NCBI GenBank assembly: GCA_003116975.1
Contig: BGKB01000082.1
Location: forward strand, 235,570 to 299,569
Direction of reading: 5' to 3'
From: Aurantiochytrium sp. KH105
Taxonomy: Eukaryota > Sar > Bigyra > Thraustochytrida > Thraustochytriidae
Length of the DNA stretch: 64,000 nucleotides
Shown here: piece by piece, positions 19,801 through 30,283 of the stretch
Layout of the letters: each line of letters opens with the position of its first letter
Position numbering within the stretch: position 1 is the first letter of the stretch
Notes under the pieces: model-generated
Told to the model about the DNA's origin: nothing
Database searches by the model: none
Seen by the model: only the letters and a program-made list of their open reading frames with translations
Program-made: the position numbers and the translations under genes

Positions 19801-20473
19801 GGCGCTGCAGGATTTCGCGCAGAGACGCGCGTTGCGTGTTCCTCAACCATCGGTCATTCCGCTTGCCGTTGGCGCCGCGTTTCAGCGCACCTTCACCGAG
19901 TCTTCGCGCAGAGACTCGTTTTGGCTCGTTGTAGGGCAGCGGCATGGTTACAAGGGCAGTGGCATTCTTTTTGGTTCGCTCGAGATGTTGCGAAGCCTCG
20001 GTGCCGAGACAATGGCGGTGCGTATCATAGGTGGACCACCTCTGACGCACGAAGAAGCAACGGTCGCGGCGCGTGCCGGAGCGGACGTCGTGCACCTCGC
20101 CAACGTCGACTCGGATGAGGCCCTTGCGAATTTGTATGCAGAGGCACGTGGGCTGTTGTATCTTTCGTTGCAGGAAGGCTTTGGATTTCCTGTTGCCGAG
20201 GCCATGGCTGTTGGATGCCCAGTGGTGCTCCTCCGTTCCAATCGTGCGAGCCTGGAGGTAGCGACGGAGGAGGTTGCCTTTGTGATTGAAAACCCGACGG
20301 ATCCGCACGATGTGGCTGAGACGCTCTTGCGCGTGGAGCGCGCGTCTAGATCTGAGATGACTGCAAGGATGTTGCGTGGGCAACGTCGCGTGAGCGCGTT
20401 GTATTCCTCGTGGCAACCTGCGGCGGCTCATCTCGCGCGCACATTGATGAGTCTGTCGAACCATGTGTTGTAA
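16847..20473 (+). CDS. Three-part glycan enzyme: SAM methyltransferase-like + GT2-like + GT4
   Basis: This 1,208-residue single-exon protein joins three modules. A hydrophobic N-terminus (about 6-25) looks like a signal peptide or anchor. Residues about 190-350 resemble type-11 methyltransferases of sugar clusters (ALLAEHVWEHL around 239, then YLRLAVPNALF). Residues about 492-720 look like a GT-A transferase: LLCAFTLVLNGMPFLRHH and ELDADELW with D615/D617. Residues about 832-1190 are a GT-B group-1 (GT4) transferase: VHDMIPEAM, AIVAVSESSA, and EGFGFPVAEAMAVG with the E-x7-E pair E1110/E1118. Such chains of methyltransferase and transferases are familiar in bacterial surface-polysaccharide clusters, so transfer from bacteria is possible. 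Its codons look less C-ending than those of ketol-acid reductoisomerase. The start ATG 16847 precedes the hydrophobic segment. The product could assemble a methylated surface glycan in the secretory pathway. Confidence 0.8.
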   Translation: MSHGELIVALVSTVLLSILLAPPCVGSPGPESECREHNGSDGSVIATAAVLEIPCLEDDRADFEDNLLSLCHLDAVLVQHKLQLAEQPRTDGLHQRNGKIMAKAILSDDLGVFLGVWFDVAQPEIALPVAALPKDQGCLNICIANATDKCESFCSFQDFDYANAPRVKMVAPAVVDPVAPIRHVRERAWRGDPIRIVLGAGPAPVQVGWIPTQRPELDISSDTAWKAALGLVRPDALLAEHVWEHLDLVNGLRAAMLAARHLETTHGYLRLAVPNALFDQNDAKDLADGHWVQYSARGLATMLQAAGFSRIDTLEAHNMQLEPWAAFPHENTRRWGRIMRSSRFDRRGPVSIILDASKPLTQRRPEAMRKEALRVLAHSPGDPDALTVLASHERDARRLVRAIASASDVRIKTKLLTEALRIDPLCCDEALASLSTATAENQSLAAEEFRAQVQYAVHANNTHAEQMVTAMLRAQAARVSAIKRQDDSSPRLLCAFTLVLNGMPFLRHHVGALQIAALEHGLRWEWHLVEGVAHGRAHRSRPYARAPLPRASYDPERGTSIDGTSEYLDWLQQAYPDQIFVHRPSAEQPFWRDKLEMANRALSGMREPCVLLELDADELWLPDALSRALRMMSTPRSPSCAYVDCHFFIAPNLVTQSRGPHVYSHDDEREWLRLWRLQAAPNSGRYVWLSHAPPRLAVLEDLRLGTREGVKWHVLEGHRICASQSATASAGIGFSHYAYVMEHQVAFKEEFYGYEGGMAAWRRLQTLDPPIDIARELPWVARDKGRVAGSHPVWADRPERRTILSNLAIAPVPLQGGFVQTQAGSKRRPTVVLDGVIFQLHMFGGILRLWADLLPSLARELAGKGLVLHLVLRGEANAQRSVALTRQVPRLIQEGVLELSFAPLWDENRLDEGEATLQALCTRLGASAMVSTLYTRCPATSSMLLVHDMIPEAMGWDLRLPEWAAKHRALASASAIVAVSESSASALQDFAQRRALRVPQPSVIPLAVGAAFQRTFTESSRRDSFWLVVGQRHGYKGSGILFGSLEMLRSLGAETMAVRIIGGPPLTHEEATVAARAGADVVHLANVDSDEALANLYAEARGLLYLSLQEGFGFPVAEAMAVGCPVVLLRSNRASLEVATEEVAFVIENPTDPHDVAETLLRVERASRSEMTARMLRGQRRVSALYSSWQPAAAHLARTLMSLSNHVL

Positions 20474-20694
20474 TGGATTTCTTGTTTGTGTATTGTTATC
20501 ACCCACGGTGAGACGTTATGTTAGTGTGCATGACACAATGCTCGCTTCGAGCTCGTTGATTCATTTCTCGATCATGGAGAGACGACTGCCAGCTTTCTCT
20601 TGCAAGCTCGTCATTTCTTGGAAAGCTAAAGGTTGAATAAGGGTAAGTCAAAGAGAACCGGGCGACATTCTAACCTTGTATTCAATGATAATGA
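20474..20694. other. Short convergent spacer
   Basis: About 220 bp lie between two convergent stop codons. No signal is recognised. Confidence 0.4.
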
Positions 20695-21306
20695 TCAAAC
20701 GACTGCCATGGTCTGCAGGGCAATGCCCCCTGCGGGCTCGTCGCTTCTTGAACTATTCGAGGTGGTCGTCCGCATGTCGCGAGGCGACTCCGTGATCGTC
20801 GGCACAATAACGTGTTTGTCTGCTGACGCAAGCGTGTCCCTCGAGGGCCATTCTCCGGTGCAAATTCTCACCGCGCACGCCAAGCACGCCAGCGCTGCGA
20901 CGATCAAGATGACGATTGCGTACGCGACGGCGCTGTAGATGATCAAAATTTTCGCCCAAGTGCCGCCAGTTTCACGCGCGCTGTTCACCTCCGTCACGAC
21001 CGTGGCCACGATGCCGAGAACGACGCAGGCTACCGCGACAGCGAGCCCGCATTTGGGGCGTCGGCACCGCCGCGCCGTGGCCCAGGTTAGGAGCGCTGCC
21101 ACACCCCACGCAATGGTGCCCGAGGCCACGAGGATTTGCTCGCCGCCCGAGACGCGCACCCCTTGCGAAGGCGCGAAGTCCCTCTGCGGCGACGCCGCGA
21201 CGGCCCTGGCCAGGCCCAGCACGGGGAGCACCGCGACGAAGAAGCCCACGTAGACGAGGAGTCGCGGGGCCGCGACGACGAGCATCGCGGCGGCCGCCTC
21301 GTCCAT
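20695..21306 (-). CDS. Four-helix membrane protein, unknown family
   Basis: From ATG 21306 the product is 203 residues with four clear hydrophobic segments (about 5-35, 53-76, 84-106 and 115-146) and a hydrophilic Ser/Thr-rich C-terminal tail of about 55 residues. A small loop between segments 1 and 2 carries the only sizeable extramembrane region before the tail. It is tetraspan-like in layout but lacks the CCG motif of tetraspanins. The frame is open 43 codons further upstream but only from a TTG. No function can be assigned. It is divergent from the Lon gene. Confidence 0.6.
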   Translation of the reverse strand: MDEAAAAMLVVAAPRLLVYVGFFVAVLPVLGLARAVAASPQRDFAPSQGVRVSGGEQILVASGTIAWGVAALLTWATARRCRRPKCGLAVAVACVVLGIVATVVTEVNSARETGGTWAKILIIYSAVAYAIVILIVAALACLACAVRICTGEWPSRDTLASADKHVIVPTITESPRDMRTTTSNSSRSDEPAGGIALQTMAVV

Positions 21307-22043
21307 CGTGACCCCTTCAAGGACTTCAACTTGTTCCGAGGATAACACCTTGTCTCCACTGCCGTCGGCGTGGCGTCGCCCACGGGTGCAAAGCTTCGCG
21401 AAAGTCCGCCGCCATCGCGACGTGGCGGGCGACAATTTGCGCTTATTAGCTAGGTTTAAGAGCCCGCCTCAGGAGCCCCGGAGTGCCGGTGCGACGGTTT
21501 GCACCGCATACTACTCTCTCGCTGTTGATCGTCTGCAGCTGCAGCTGCAGCTGGCTGTGCGCGTGAGCGACAGCGACAGACAACTTGGAGCTCAATGCAT
21601 CCGCCGCAAGTGGCTGTGCTGGCCATGGTGGCTGCAGCCGCCACCGGCGTCGCGTCGCATTGCGTTGAAGCCCATGCGGATCCCTTGACTTAGCTAGGCC
21701 TGATTCCCTGACCTCCTGCTAGGAAAAGAGGGTGAGCTACACGCAGCACTGCGGCTTGGCGCACTGCGTTTTCGAGAATACATTTCTTGGCACCGAGCAC
21801 CAGCAGCAGCCACCATGGCCAGCTGGCCGCTCGCGTCTGCAGCTGCCAGCTTGCCGCTCGCCATCGACCATGCGGCCGCCCGCGTCGCGGTGCAGGGGCG
21901 GGGCGCCGCCCGCCCCAGGCTGGAGCAGCGGAGACTGCCCGCGGCGCGGCGTCCGTCTCCCGCGTCGTCATCGTCCGCACTCTCCTCGCTGTTCGTGCAC
22001 CAAAGCCCAAGCTTGCCTTACTGTTATTTCCCTCCCTCTCTCC

Positions 22044-22077
<34 letters not shown>

Positions 22078-22710
22078 GCGGCTCTGCCTCTGCGTCGTCG
22101 GGAAACGTCGAATTCAAATCAGACAGAGAATCGACGATTCAAATGCAATTCAAATTCAAATTCAAATTCAAATTCGAATTCAAATTCGAATTCAAGTTCG
22201 AATTCAAATTCGATCAGTTCGACCTTGGCTTGATCAGATATCGGCCACGCGAAGAAAGCAAATCCCGTTCTAGCGCCAGCGCCAGCCCGCTAGCGCGCGC
22301 TGCGTCGCCTCGCCTCGCCTCGCCTCGCCTTGGCTTGCCTTGGCTTGCCTTGCCTTGCCTCGCGCCGCGATTGCCTCGGAGACAAACAGACCCGGCCGGC
22401 CTTGACTCTGCCGAGGCGGGCAAAGCGAGAAAGGCGCGGGGTCGCAGCGACGATCGCGAAGCGGCGCGGCGGGCGGACTGCGCGCGAGGCAGCGCGGCGC
22501 GGCGGCGGCGGCAGAGCCGAAAGGAGCGGGCGGCGCGAGGAAGCGAGGAAGCGAGGGGCGCAGGCCCGTGCCGCGCCGAGGCCGCGTCGGGAGCAGACGG
22601 CGGCGGGCAGTACTCCAGGCAGGCGGAGGGAGGAAGCCCAGGGAAGGAAGGCCGGAACCAGGATCTAGGCTCGGCTGATTTGGAGACCGCGTGAAGCGCG
22701 AGCAGACGCG
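21307..22710. repeat. Divergent promoter region rich in simple repeats
   Basis: These 1.4 kb separate the four-helix protein and Lon genes. They contain CT repeats (about 22030-22077), an AATTCA/AATTCG hexamer array (about 22137-22215) and GCCTC/GCCTTG pentamer repeats (about 22305-22368). A frame through the hexamer array reads as alternating Phe-Lys/Phe-Glu and is a repeat artefact. GCAGCTGCAGCTGCAGCTG near 21534-21553 is a near-palindromic repeat. No gene is supported. Confidence 0.6.
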
Positions 22711-24081
22711 ATGAAGGCCAACACGACGTCGATGCCGGCGCACAAGCCGACGCAGCTGCCGCTGCTGACGATCAGGAGGCGCGTGCTCGTGCCGGGCGTC
22801 CTGCTGCGGCTGCAGATCGGGAGGCCCAACAGCGTGCGGCTCGTAGAGTCCATCTGGGATAGCTCCACGCGGTCCTTCAAGAAGGGCGCCCTTCTGGCGG
22901 TGTCCACCGTCAAGACCGAGAGCGACGCCGCCTCTTCTTCGTCCGGCGCGAGCGCGAAAAAGGCAATCGGCGACAAGAATAACAACAACAACAACACCAA
23001 CACCACCAGCAAGGATGCCGGCGCCGAGACGCTCGAGGTCGTTGACATGCCGGGCGCCAGCGAGGATGGCCCCACCTCGTGCTACAAGGCTGGCACGGTG
23101 GCGCGTGTCCTGCAGCTTTCCAAGATCAATGGCAAGGACTCGTCGAACTTCCAGTTTACTCTCCTGGTCGAGGGTCTCTCGCGCATGAGCGTCGAGGAAA
23201 TTGTCCGTACGGAACCATACACGGTGGCCAAGATCGCCTGGAAGGCTGACATTGGGTCCGTCAACGACACCGAGGTCCGAGCGCTGGCCATCAACGTGCG
23301 AGAGATCGCCCAAGACCTGCTTGAGCTGCAGCGCAAGCGCAACTCGCCGCTGGGCAAAAAGACCAAGGAGGTGATTGATAATCTCGACCGCGCATCGCCC
23401 GGACGGCTGGCCGATCTTCTCGCCGCCAATCTCGACGCCTCCGTTGAGGAGAAGCAGCACGTGCTTGCAGAGCAAGAGCTCGCACCGCGTCTGCGACGCA
23501 CGCTCGAGCTGCTGAACCGCCAAGTTGAGGTCTTTCGCATGAGTGACAAGATCCAAAACGAGGTCGAGGGCAAGCTCAAGAACACTCAGCGCGAATATTA
23601 CCTTCGCCAGCAACTGCGGGCCATAAATGAGGAGCTCGGCCAGATGAATGGCAAGGGCGGCGCTGGCAGCGAACAGGACGAGATCGAAGCCCTCGAGGAG
23701 AACCTTGCCGGCATCAAGCTGCCGGAAGAACCGCGCCAGGTCGCGGACCGTGAGCTGCAGCGCCTCAAGCAGATGCAGCCCTCGCAGCCCGAGTACGCCG
23801 TGATTCGCTCGTACCTCGAGCTCATGGCCGAGCTTCCATGGGGCAAGGTCTCCAAGGACAATCTGGACATTGGCCACGCCCGCGCGCAGCTCGACGCGGA
23901 CCACCACGCTCTCGAGCGCGTCAAGAACCGCATCATCGAATTTCTCGCCGTACGCTCACTGAAGAATGACATGAAGGGTCCGATCCTTTGCCTCGCCGGC
24001 CCGCCTGGCGTGGGCAAGACCTCGCTGGGCAAGAGTGTCGCCGAGTCGCTTGGACGACAGTTCCGCCGTCTCGCGCTCGGT

Positions 24082-24116
<35 letters not shown>

Positions 24117-25722
24117 TCGCACTTATATTGGCGCTTTGCCGGGCAACATTATCACGACCTTGAAAAAGGCAGGCACGGAGAACCCTGTCATCTTGTTGGA
24201 CGAAATCGACAAGCTCGGTCGTGACGTGCGTGGCGATCCTGCCTCTGCGCTGCTCGAGGTCCTCGACCCGGAACAGAATGACAAATTTGTCGATCACTAC
24301 TTGAACGTGCCGTACGACCTGAGCAAGGTCCTCTTTATCGCCACGGCCAATCGTCTCGACACGATCCCGGGACCTCTGCTCGACCGCATGGAGGTGATCG
24401 AGCTGCCGGGCTATACGCAGGCGGAGAAGCACGAGATTGCCATACAACACCTCATTCCGAAGCAAATGGAGCGTCATGGCATCGCCAAGGACCACATCGA
24501 GTTCACCCCGTCGGCCGTTGACAAGGTCATTGACTCGTACACTCGCGAGGCGGGCGTGCGCAGCTTGGACCGCGAGATTGCCGCCCTTTGCCGACATGCT
24601 GCCGTCAAGGTGGCGCAATCGCGCGATCGTCGCCGTTCGCACTCGCTTTCCTTTGACGAGGAGGAAGGCGCTGCCACTGCCGCTGCCGAGACGACTGCGG
24701 CGGCGACAAAGAGCGCCAATCCTCAAGACGAGGATGCCGACGGCACGAGCACAACCGCGAATGCCGGCGCCGACGACGAGGAAGAGCAGCTGCTGCCCCT
24801 TTTGCTGGAGTCGGATTTTAAGATGATTCTCATCACCCCCGCAGTAGTGGAGGAAGTCCTCGGCCCGGCAAAGTACGAGTCGGAGATTGCGCAGCGCATG
24901 GCCATCCCAGGTGTGTCGACGGGTCTCGCCTGGACTCAGGTCGGCGGCGAAATTCTCTTTATCGAATCCTGGCTGCACCGCGGCTCGGGGCGCGTGCAGC
25001 TCACGGGCAGGCTCGGCGAGACCATGTCCGAAAGTGTCCGTGCGGCGCTCAGCTTTGTTCGCGGCAATCTGCACGAGCTCGGCCTTGACCATCTCAAGGA
25101 CTGCGACGTGGACCTGCAGACGGCCATCTCCAAGGCTGATTTGCACGTTCATTTCCCCGCTGGAGGTGTCCCCAAGGACGGTCCCTCTGCGGGCGTGGCC
25201 GTGACTGCATCGATCCTCAGCGCTCTTTCGGGCCGCTGCGTGCGCGCAGACACAGCCTGCACAGGCGAGATCACGCTGCGTGGTCTGGTTCTCCCCGTGG
25301 GTGGAATCAAAGAGAAGGTGATCGCCGCGCACCGCGCTGGTCTCAAGCGCGTCGTCCTGCCCAAACGCAACGAAAAGGACGTGGTGGAGATTCCCGACGA
25401 AGTGCGCAAGGGTCTCGAGATTGTCTTTGTGGACAACATTGTCAGCGCCATGGCCCAACTCTTTGAGCCGTCCGGCAAGCTTCCCGTTCCGCGTTGGCTT
25501 TTGGAGATCGCCGAGGAAACTGCTCGCGTTGAGCGCGTCAAGAACGCGCGCGAGGACTCCTCGGGCGGTAATGGCGGTGGCAGCGGTGGCGCTGGCGGCC
25601 ACAAGGACACGCGCATTCCGCCTTCGGCCCATAATTCGGGCGATAAACCCGGCCAACCGACGTCGCAGTGGTCGCAGGTCCGCCGCGACCTCTGTGGCCC
25701 GGTTCTTGAGTCGAACTTGTAA
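22711..25722 (+). CDS. LONP2: Lon protease, peroxisomal (LonP2) type
   Basis: This 1,003-residue ATP-dependent serine protease has the full Lon order: N-terminal substrate domain (about 14-300), AAA+ module with GPPGVGKT (430-437) and the LLDEIDKLG Walker B region, and a C-terminal protease domain with catalytic Ser826 (PKDGPSAG) and Lys869 in GGIKEK (864-869). The start [14 protein letters not shown] and the absence of a mitochondrial targeting sequence fit the peroxisomal branch rather than mitochondrial Lon. The C-terminus ends Ser-Asn-Leu, which resembles a weak peroxisomal PTS1 tripeptide; animal LonP2 ends SKL. An acidic Ala/Thr-rich insertion (about 640-700) separates the AAA lid from the protease domain, and a Gly-rich linker lies near 950-965. 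Peroxisomal Lon clears damaged matrix proteins. Confidence 0.93.
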
Positions 25723-26022
25723 GCAAAAGAAAAACCTAAAACGTTGTGCGTCTCGCTTTCGAGCCGACGCACAAGCGCCACTGCGGCCCTCTTTATTTCC
25801 TTATGCAGCACATAACCCCCACATGAAACGAACACACGAAAAAGTGGGGCGGCGGGGGAAGTGCAGGAAGATGGTGTTCTCTGCCAGCCAGCGACCGCTG
25901 CCGCCTCCGCCGCCATGTTGTGGCGTTGATTATTTCATTAGAGCGCCACTAACTTATACATGATGGAGTTGCTGCCTTTTTACACTGTGCGTGTATGCTC
26001 AATGGAGAGGAAGAGCGTCATT
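25723..26022. other. Convergent intergenic region before the duplicated gene end
   Basis: This is the 3' flank of Lon. No gene or clear signal is seen. It borders the 187-bp tandem duplication. Confidence 0.4.
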
Positions 26023-26395
26023 GTCAAATGCCAATCATCAAGATATTGGTCTCGTTGGGGTGGAGGGCCTTGGTGCGGGCGTTGTGTATCACGTGTCGTC
26101 CGTCACGAAGGAAATAGAATGAAAAAGGAGACACGGGCTACACAACGATGCAGTGTCGTTATATTTATCTTCCAAGAAGTTCATGCAAATCCGAAAGAAT
26201 GCCTTCATTGGCAAATGCCAATCATCAAGATATTGGTCTCGTTGGGGTGGAGGGCCTTGGTGCGGGCGTTGTGTATCACGTGTCGTGTCGTCACGAAGGA
26301 AATAGAATGAAAAAGGAGACACGGGCTACACAACGATGCAATGTCATTAAATTTATTTTCCAAGAAGTTCATGCAAATCTGAAAGAATGCCTTCA
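26023..26395. repeat. Tandem duplication (about 187 bp) containing the 3' end of the coiled-coil gene
   Basis: Two near-identical copies lie head to tail, offset by 187-188 bp (shared core CCAATCATCAAGATATTGG at 26031 and 26218). They differ by a few substitutions and one 1-bp indel. The copy at 26210-26395 includes the last codons and stop of the minus-strand coiled-coil gene plus its 3' flank. The copy at 26023-26207 is an orphan duplicate of that gene end. Confidence 0.9.
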
Positions 26396-28314
26396 ATGTC
26401 CTCCATCATGGCGGCATGCGCGCGATCTACAAGATGCAAAAGATCTGGATCACTCGCATGCGTTGCGTGAAGACTTGCCACACGCTTCATGCAATCACGC
26501 ATGCGCGAATCCATTTTATAGAGCAGGCCCTCGAACTCGTCCCGGATCTCGGGCTGAAGCACGAGCACACCCGTACTGCCTCGACGAGGGGATGCCGCTT
26601 TGCGCGCGAGCGCAAGTTGTTGCTCCAGTTCATCGTTCTCCTGACGGAGTTGATCGAGCTGATTCGTGAGCTGAGCGATTTCACGAAGGCAGGCGGCAAG
26701 AGAGGAGCCGGACGCGACGCTCGGAGCCTCGCGCTTAGTATTGAAAAGACCACCTCCATTGTGCGAGGCGTCGCGACGACCCACGCGATTACGGTTCATT
26801 ACCTCTTCATAGGATGTTTGATGCTGCACGCGTCGTTTTACATCCTGCAGGTGACGTTGGTGACGATCCTTTTGTCGCTTGAGTAACTTGGCATGGTGCG
26901 CGTGCCAGACTTTGCCCAGGTCGCGAAGCAGATGATCGACGAGGTCGATCGCGACATGTGGAAGGTAGCGGTTACGAAAGGCAATCATAATGCGAACAGC
27001 TTCGGCAGGGACCCAGTGTTCGAGCTCTGCGGCGGCGTCGCTCGAGGGAATACGATCGCCGGCTAGGAGAGAGGCGTATGACTTGTCAAGTTGGCGAAGC
27101 TCGCGGCGTTGCTCAGGTCCCCATGCAATCGTTGCTGACCCTCGGGCATCGACTGCTGCAGGGGATTTGGCGTGACTCGAGGGATGCAACGCGTGGTGGT
27201 CGGGAAGATCTCGCACGGACTCAGAAGGCAAATAGGAGAGGTTGGCATCGTCTGTGACCTCGCACAGAGACATGAACTGCTTGAAGGCTGGAGTGTTCCG
27301 CAGGAGCGCCAAGAGACGCGCATTGTCGACGCGAAGGTGATCGATTCGCGCCTGTGCGTCGCGTTGCTGGTCAAGTGCTGCCTTGTGTGCGCCGCCCTTG
27401 AGCTCTTGGGTCTGCACCTCAATCTTGCGGTGGAGACGGGCGATTTCGACGTCCCGTTCCTGGACGAGAAGCGTTTGGTTCTCGAGGGCCGCCTGCGCGG
27501 CCTGTCGCGCATCCTCTGCGCGCTGCAGATCAAGAGCAAGAGCTTGCGCTTTGGTCTCGAGCGCGGCAAGACGATCTTGCGAGGCGGCACTGAGCTTCCC
27601 GCGAGCGCTTGAATTCTCGTCCACTCGTCTCTGCAGCTCCTCGTTGTGGCACTCGAGTTCCCTGTTCTCACGCTCGAGTTCTGTGGCATGTGCCTCGAGC
27701 GTGCTGGCACGGTGTCGCGCATCATCTTGGGCGCCGCGAATAGCGCGTAGCTCGCTGCTCAATTTTTCGTAATTTGCAGCCCAGCGCTCGTTCTCCGCGC
27801 GTGCAGCTTGAAGTTCTTGTGTGTTGGTCCGTAGACGCTCGCGCAGTACGCTTACGTCTCGAAGAAGCTCTTCATTTTCTGCCATGCTCAACCTAGAAAG
27901 TCGTGCTTCGACTTCGTTGCGTCCGAAGGATGCGCGTAAGGATGCGATTTCCTCTGTTCGTTCACGTAGTTCGCGCTTGGCATGCTGCCAAAGTTCATAG
28001 ATGCGGGCGAGTTCCGCCTTGGTGGCCGCAGTTTGGCAAGCGCTCAGCGTCGCATGTGCGTCAGCAATCTGCCTTGCATCCCGAGTCTCCTTTTCCTCTT
28101 CGTCTTGGATGTCGTCATCCAGGTCGGCGGCGCCTCGGGAAGAGCTATGCTTCCCTGCGACTTGTTGCGATTTACGAAGAGGCGTGTTCTTCCCGGTCGC
28201 GTAGTCGGCGAAGATTTCCCCGACGGCCTCGATAACGCTGACGCTGCCGCTGCGTGCTCTTACGCGTCGCGGCGATGCCGGTGGTGAGATACTCGCCATC
28301 GCTACGGCTGCCTT

Positions 28315-28361
<47 letters not shown>

Positions 28362-28434
28362 GCGGCGGGGGGCCTCTTCCCAGTCCAGCCCACGGTCGCG
28401 GCTGCAGCTTGACCGAGAATATCTTGTCCGCCAT
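26353..28434 (-). CDS. Coiled-coil protein, unknown family
   Basis: The 693-residue product begins with a basic MADKIFSVKLQPRPW segment, a Pro run (about 22-29) and a Ser run (30-40) encoded by triplet repeats. A long region rich in Glu, Arg, Leu and Ala (about 125-400) has clear heptad character. A globular-looking middle (about 410-560) with WVPAEAVRIMIAFRNRYLPHVAIDL is hydrophobic and could be a folded domain. A second coiled coil (about 600-640) and an acidic helical C-terminus follow. I do not recognise the family; the layout resembles basal-body or centrosomal proteins, but this is only a resemblance. The 3' end is duplicated just downstream. Start ATG 28434 is the only reasonable one. 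Confidence 0.75.
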
Positions 28435-30283
28435 GCCTTGCTTCGTGGACTGCCTGCGCTGCCGCGCGCAGAACGCCTTGAGGATCAGCGCATGCTCGGC
28501 GAAGAGGTCGACGAAGAGGCCGCAGGGATAGAAAGCGAGCGGGGTGGAGAGGGTCCCACCCGCCCGCCCCCCGGAGCCCTGCGAAACGCCAGCGCAACCC
28601 CAAATACCGTAACGGACACGTTCAATGACCTCTCTATCTCATCGGAATCTGCGTTTCACATTTGTTGAAACATAAGTTAATCTGCTAAGTCTGGTATTTT
28701 TTGTCATTTTGGTCAAACAAGACAGAGGCGAAATTTATAATTGCATTATGTTCACTTTAGCGCGGAGTCTGGTGCGAGCGCGCCACGTGTCTCTTGAGCT
28801 CCACCAATTTGCAGTAGTACGTGCCCAGCCCATGCAGCCCGCTGCCTTTTCTGAGCTCGGCCATAGTCGGCGGCCTCGCCTCTTTTCGTCTCGCCACAAC
28901 ACGCCAGCGTCGGTGCGTCCTCGGTGCGGCCTGCGCGGCTGCAGCGGCCTTCGCGGAAGCGTCTTGGAGCTCGTCAGCGCAGGCGCTCGCGCGGAGGCCG
29001 CTCTCAGCGCCGGCTGGCTAGCCGCCAGCTACCGCCGCCACTAGCAGTCGCAAGGCCAGCATTGCCCGGCGCATTGCATTGCCGCCCAGAAAAAGAGCAA
29101 AGCACACCGCGCCCCATCAGCGTATACTATAGTAGTATAATGATGTGGAGGAAGGTCGCGAGCTGGAATGGAATGCAGTGCCAAGCTGCCCTGCGCAACA
29201 CAGGCAACGCAATGGCGAGCAGCTGCACCACTTTGCCTTGCCAAACGTCACCTCCCCGCCCGCTGTCTGTAGTGCAGCTGCTGCAGGGGCGAGAGCCAGG
29301 TGGAAGAATCCGTGCGTGCACAGGAATGAATGAATGCGCGATTCGACGTGAATGGAGGAGGGCACGGGTGAGCGCGCATGGCGACGCGCGCAAGCCCACG
29401 TGGCCAGAGGCGAGAGGGGATGCACGGGTGGCTGGATGTAATCTCCGGTGTGGTGTCGATGACGGAGCAGCTGGCAAAGATGGACTCGAGCGCAGCAAGA
29501 AAAGGGGCCTCGTGTGAACAACCAACGTGGTTGAGGGAAGAAATGAGCAGCCAAAAAAAGAAAAGAAGAAAAGAAAAGAAAAGAAAAGAAAAGAAAGAAT
29601 CGGAAAGAAAGTGCTGCCGCTGCTTGAAGATCAAGGCGCGCGCGGCACATGGACGCGGCGCGGGGGGGACGAGGCGGCGGGGCGGGCGAGGCGAGGCGCG
29701 GGAACGGCGCAGGGGCGCGTGGGCGCGCGCCGCGGGTCTGTGGCGCGTGCGTCCCGGCGCGGGAAGGAGCGGCGCTCCGCGCTGCCTTCGCTGCAAGGCT
29801 GTGCCTGGTGGAGCAGGAAGAAGGAAACCTGAAAAACCTAGTTTCAACGGGGTTTTTCCGAGTCGGGCGAGACAGTGCGAGCGCGGGAGATACCGCACTT
29901 GTGCGCGGAGAATCTTGACTTGCGGAAAGGGATACGCCACTTGCGCTGCGTGCACTTGGGCGCGTCTGCTTGTGCATGGATGATACGCCGTGAATCCTGC
30001 AGGGCCCCCCTTCAACATCCACGATATGTGCGCATGGATATATAAACAAAGGGGGGGTGCGAAAGGAGTTGCGGCGGCAAAGCGGAGAGGCGGAAAGGCC
30101 GGTCGTCTGGACCTCTAATTTCCTCCTGTCGTGGGCGCCAGACTCGGATTGACTGATCTCCGCGCAGCCGCCGCCCCGCTCGAGCCCGGCCCGCCGCAAC
30201 AGCCTCGCAGCCTCGCAGCAGCAGCGCGACCCCGTTCCGCCGCCCTCCCCCTCCCCTCTCCCCCGCAAGACTCTTTGAGCAAG
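28435..30283. promoter_or_regulatory. Long divergent region upstream of ketol-acid reductoisomerase
   Basis: No gene is supported in these 1.85 kb. They should contain the promoters of the coiled-coil gene and of ketol-acid reductoisomerase. AAAAG repeats lie at about 29552-29598, and a short G run at about 30051-30057 follows a TATA-like element. Long frames on the minus strand here continue antisense through the reductoisomerase gene and are explained by its strong codon bias. Confidence 0.5.
30039..30046 (+). promoter_or_regulatory. TATA-box-like element of the ketol-acid reductoisomerase gene
   Basis: TATATAAA lies about 238 bp before the start codon in otherwise GC-rich sequence. Its position suits a core promoter with a leader of about 200 bases, and the gene's strong codon bias suggests high expression. 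The start site itself is not visible. Confidence 0.5.

Noticed and set aside
21732-22694. Plus-strand frame with alternating Phe-Lys and Phe-Glu
   Set aside because: The pattern is the translation of an AATTCA/AATTCG microsatellite. The rest is Arg/Ala-rich upstream sequence of Lon, and the start is not convincing.
22270-25656. Two long minus-strand frames (about 545 and 566 codons) opposite Lon
   Set aside because: Both are codon-bias shadows of the Lon gene, with Leu/Val/Arg-rich translations and no recognisable domain.
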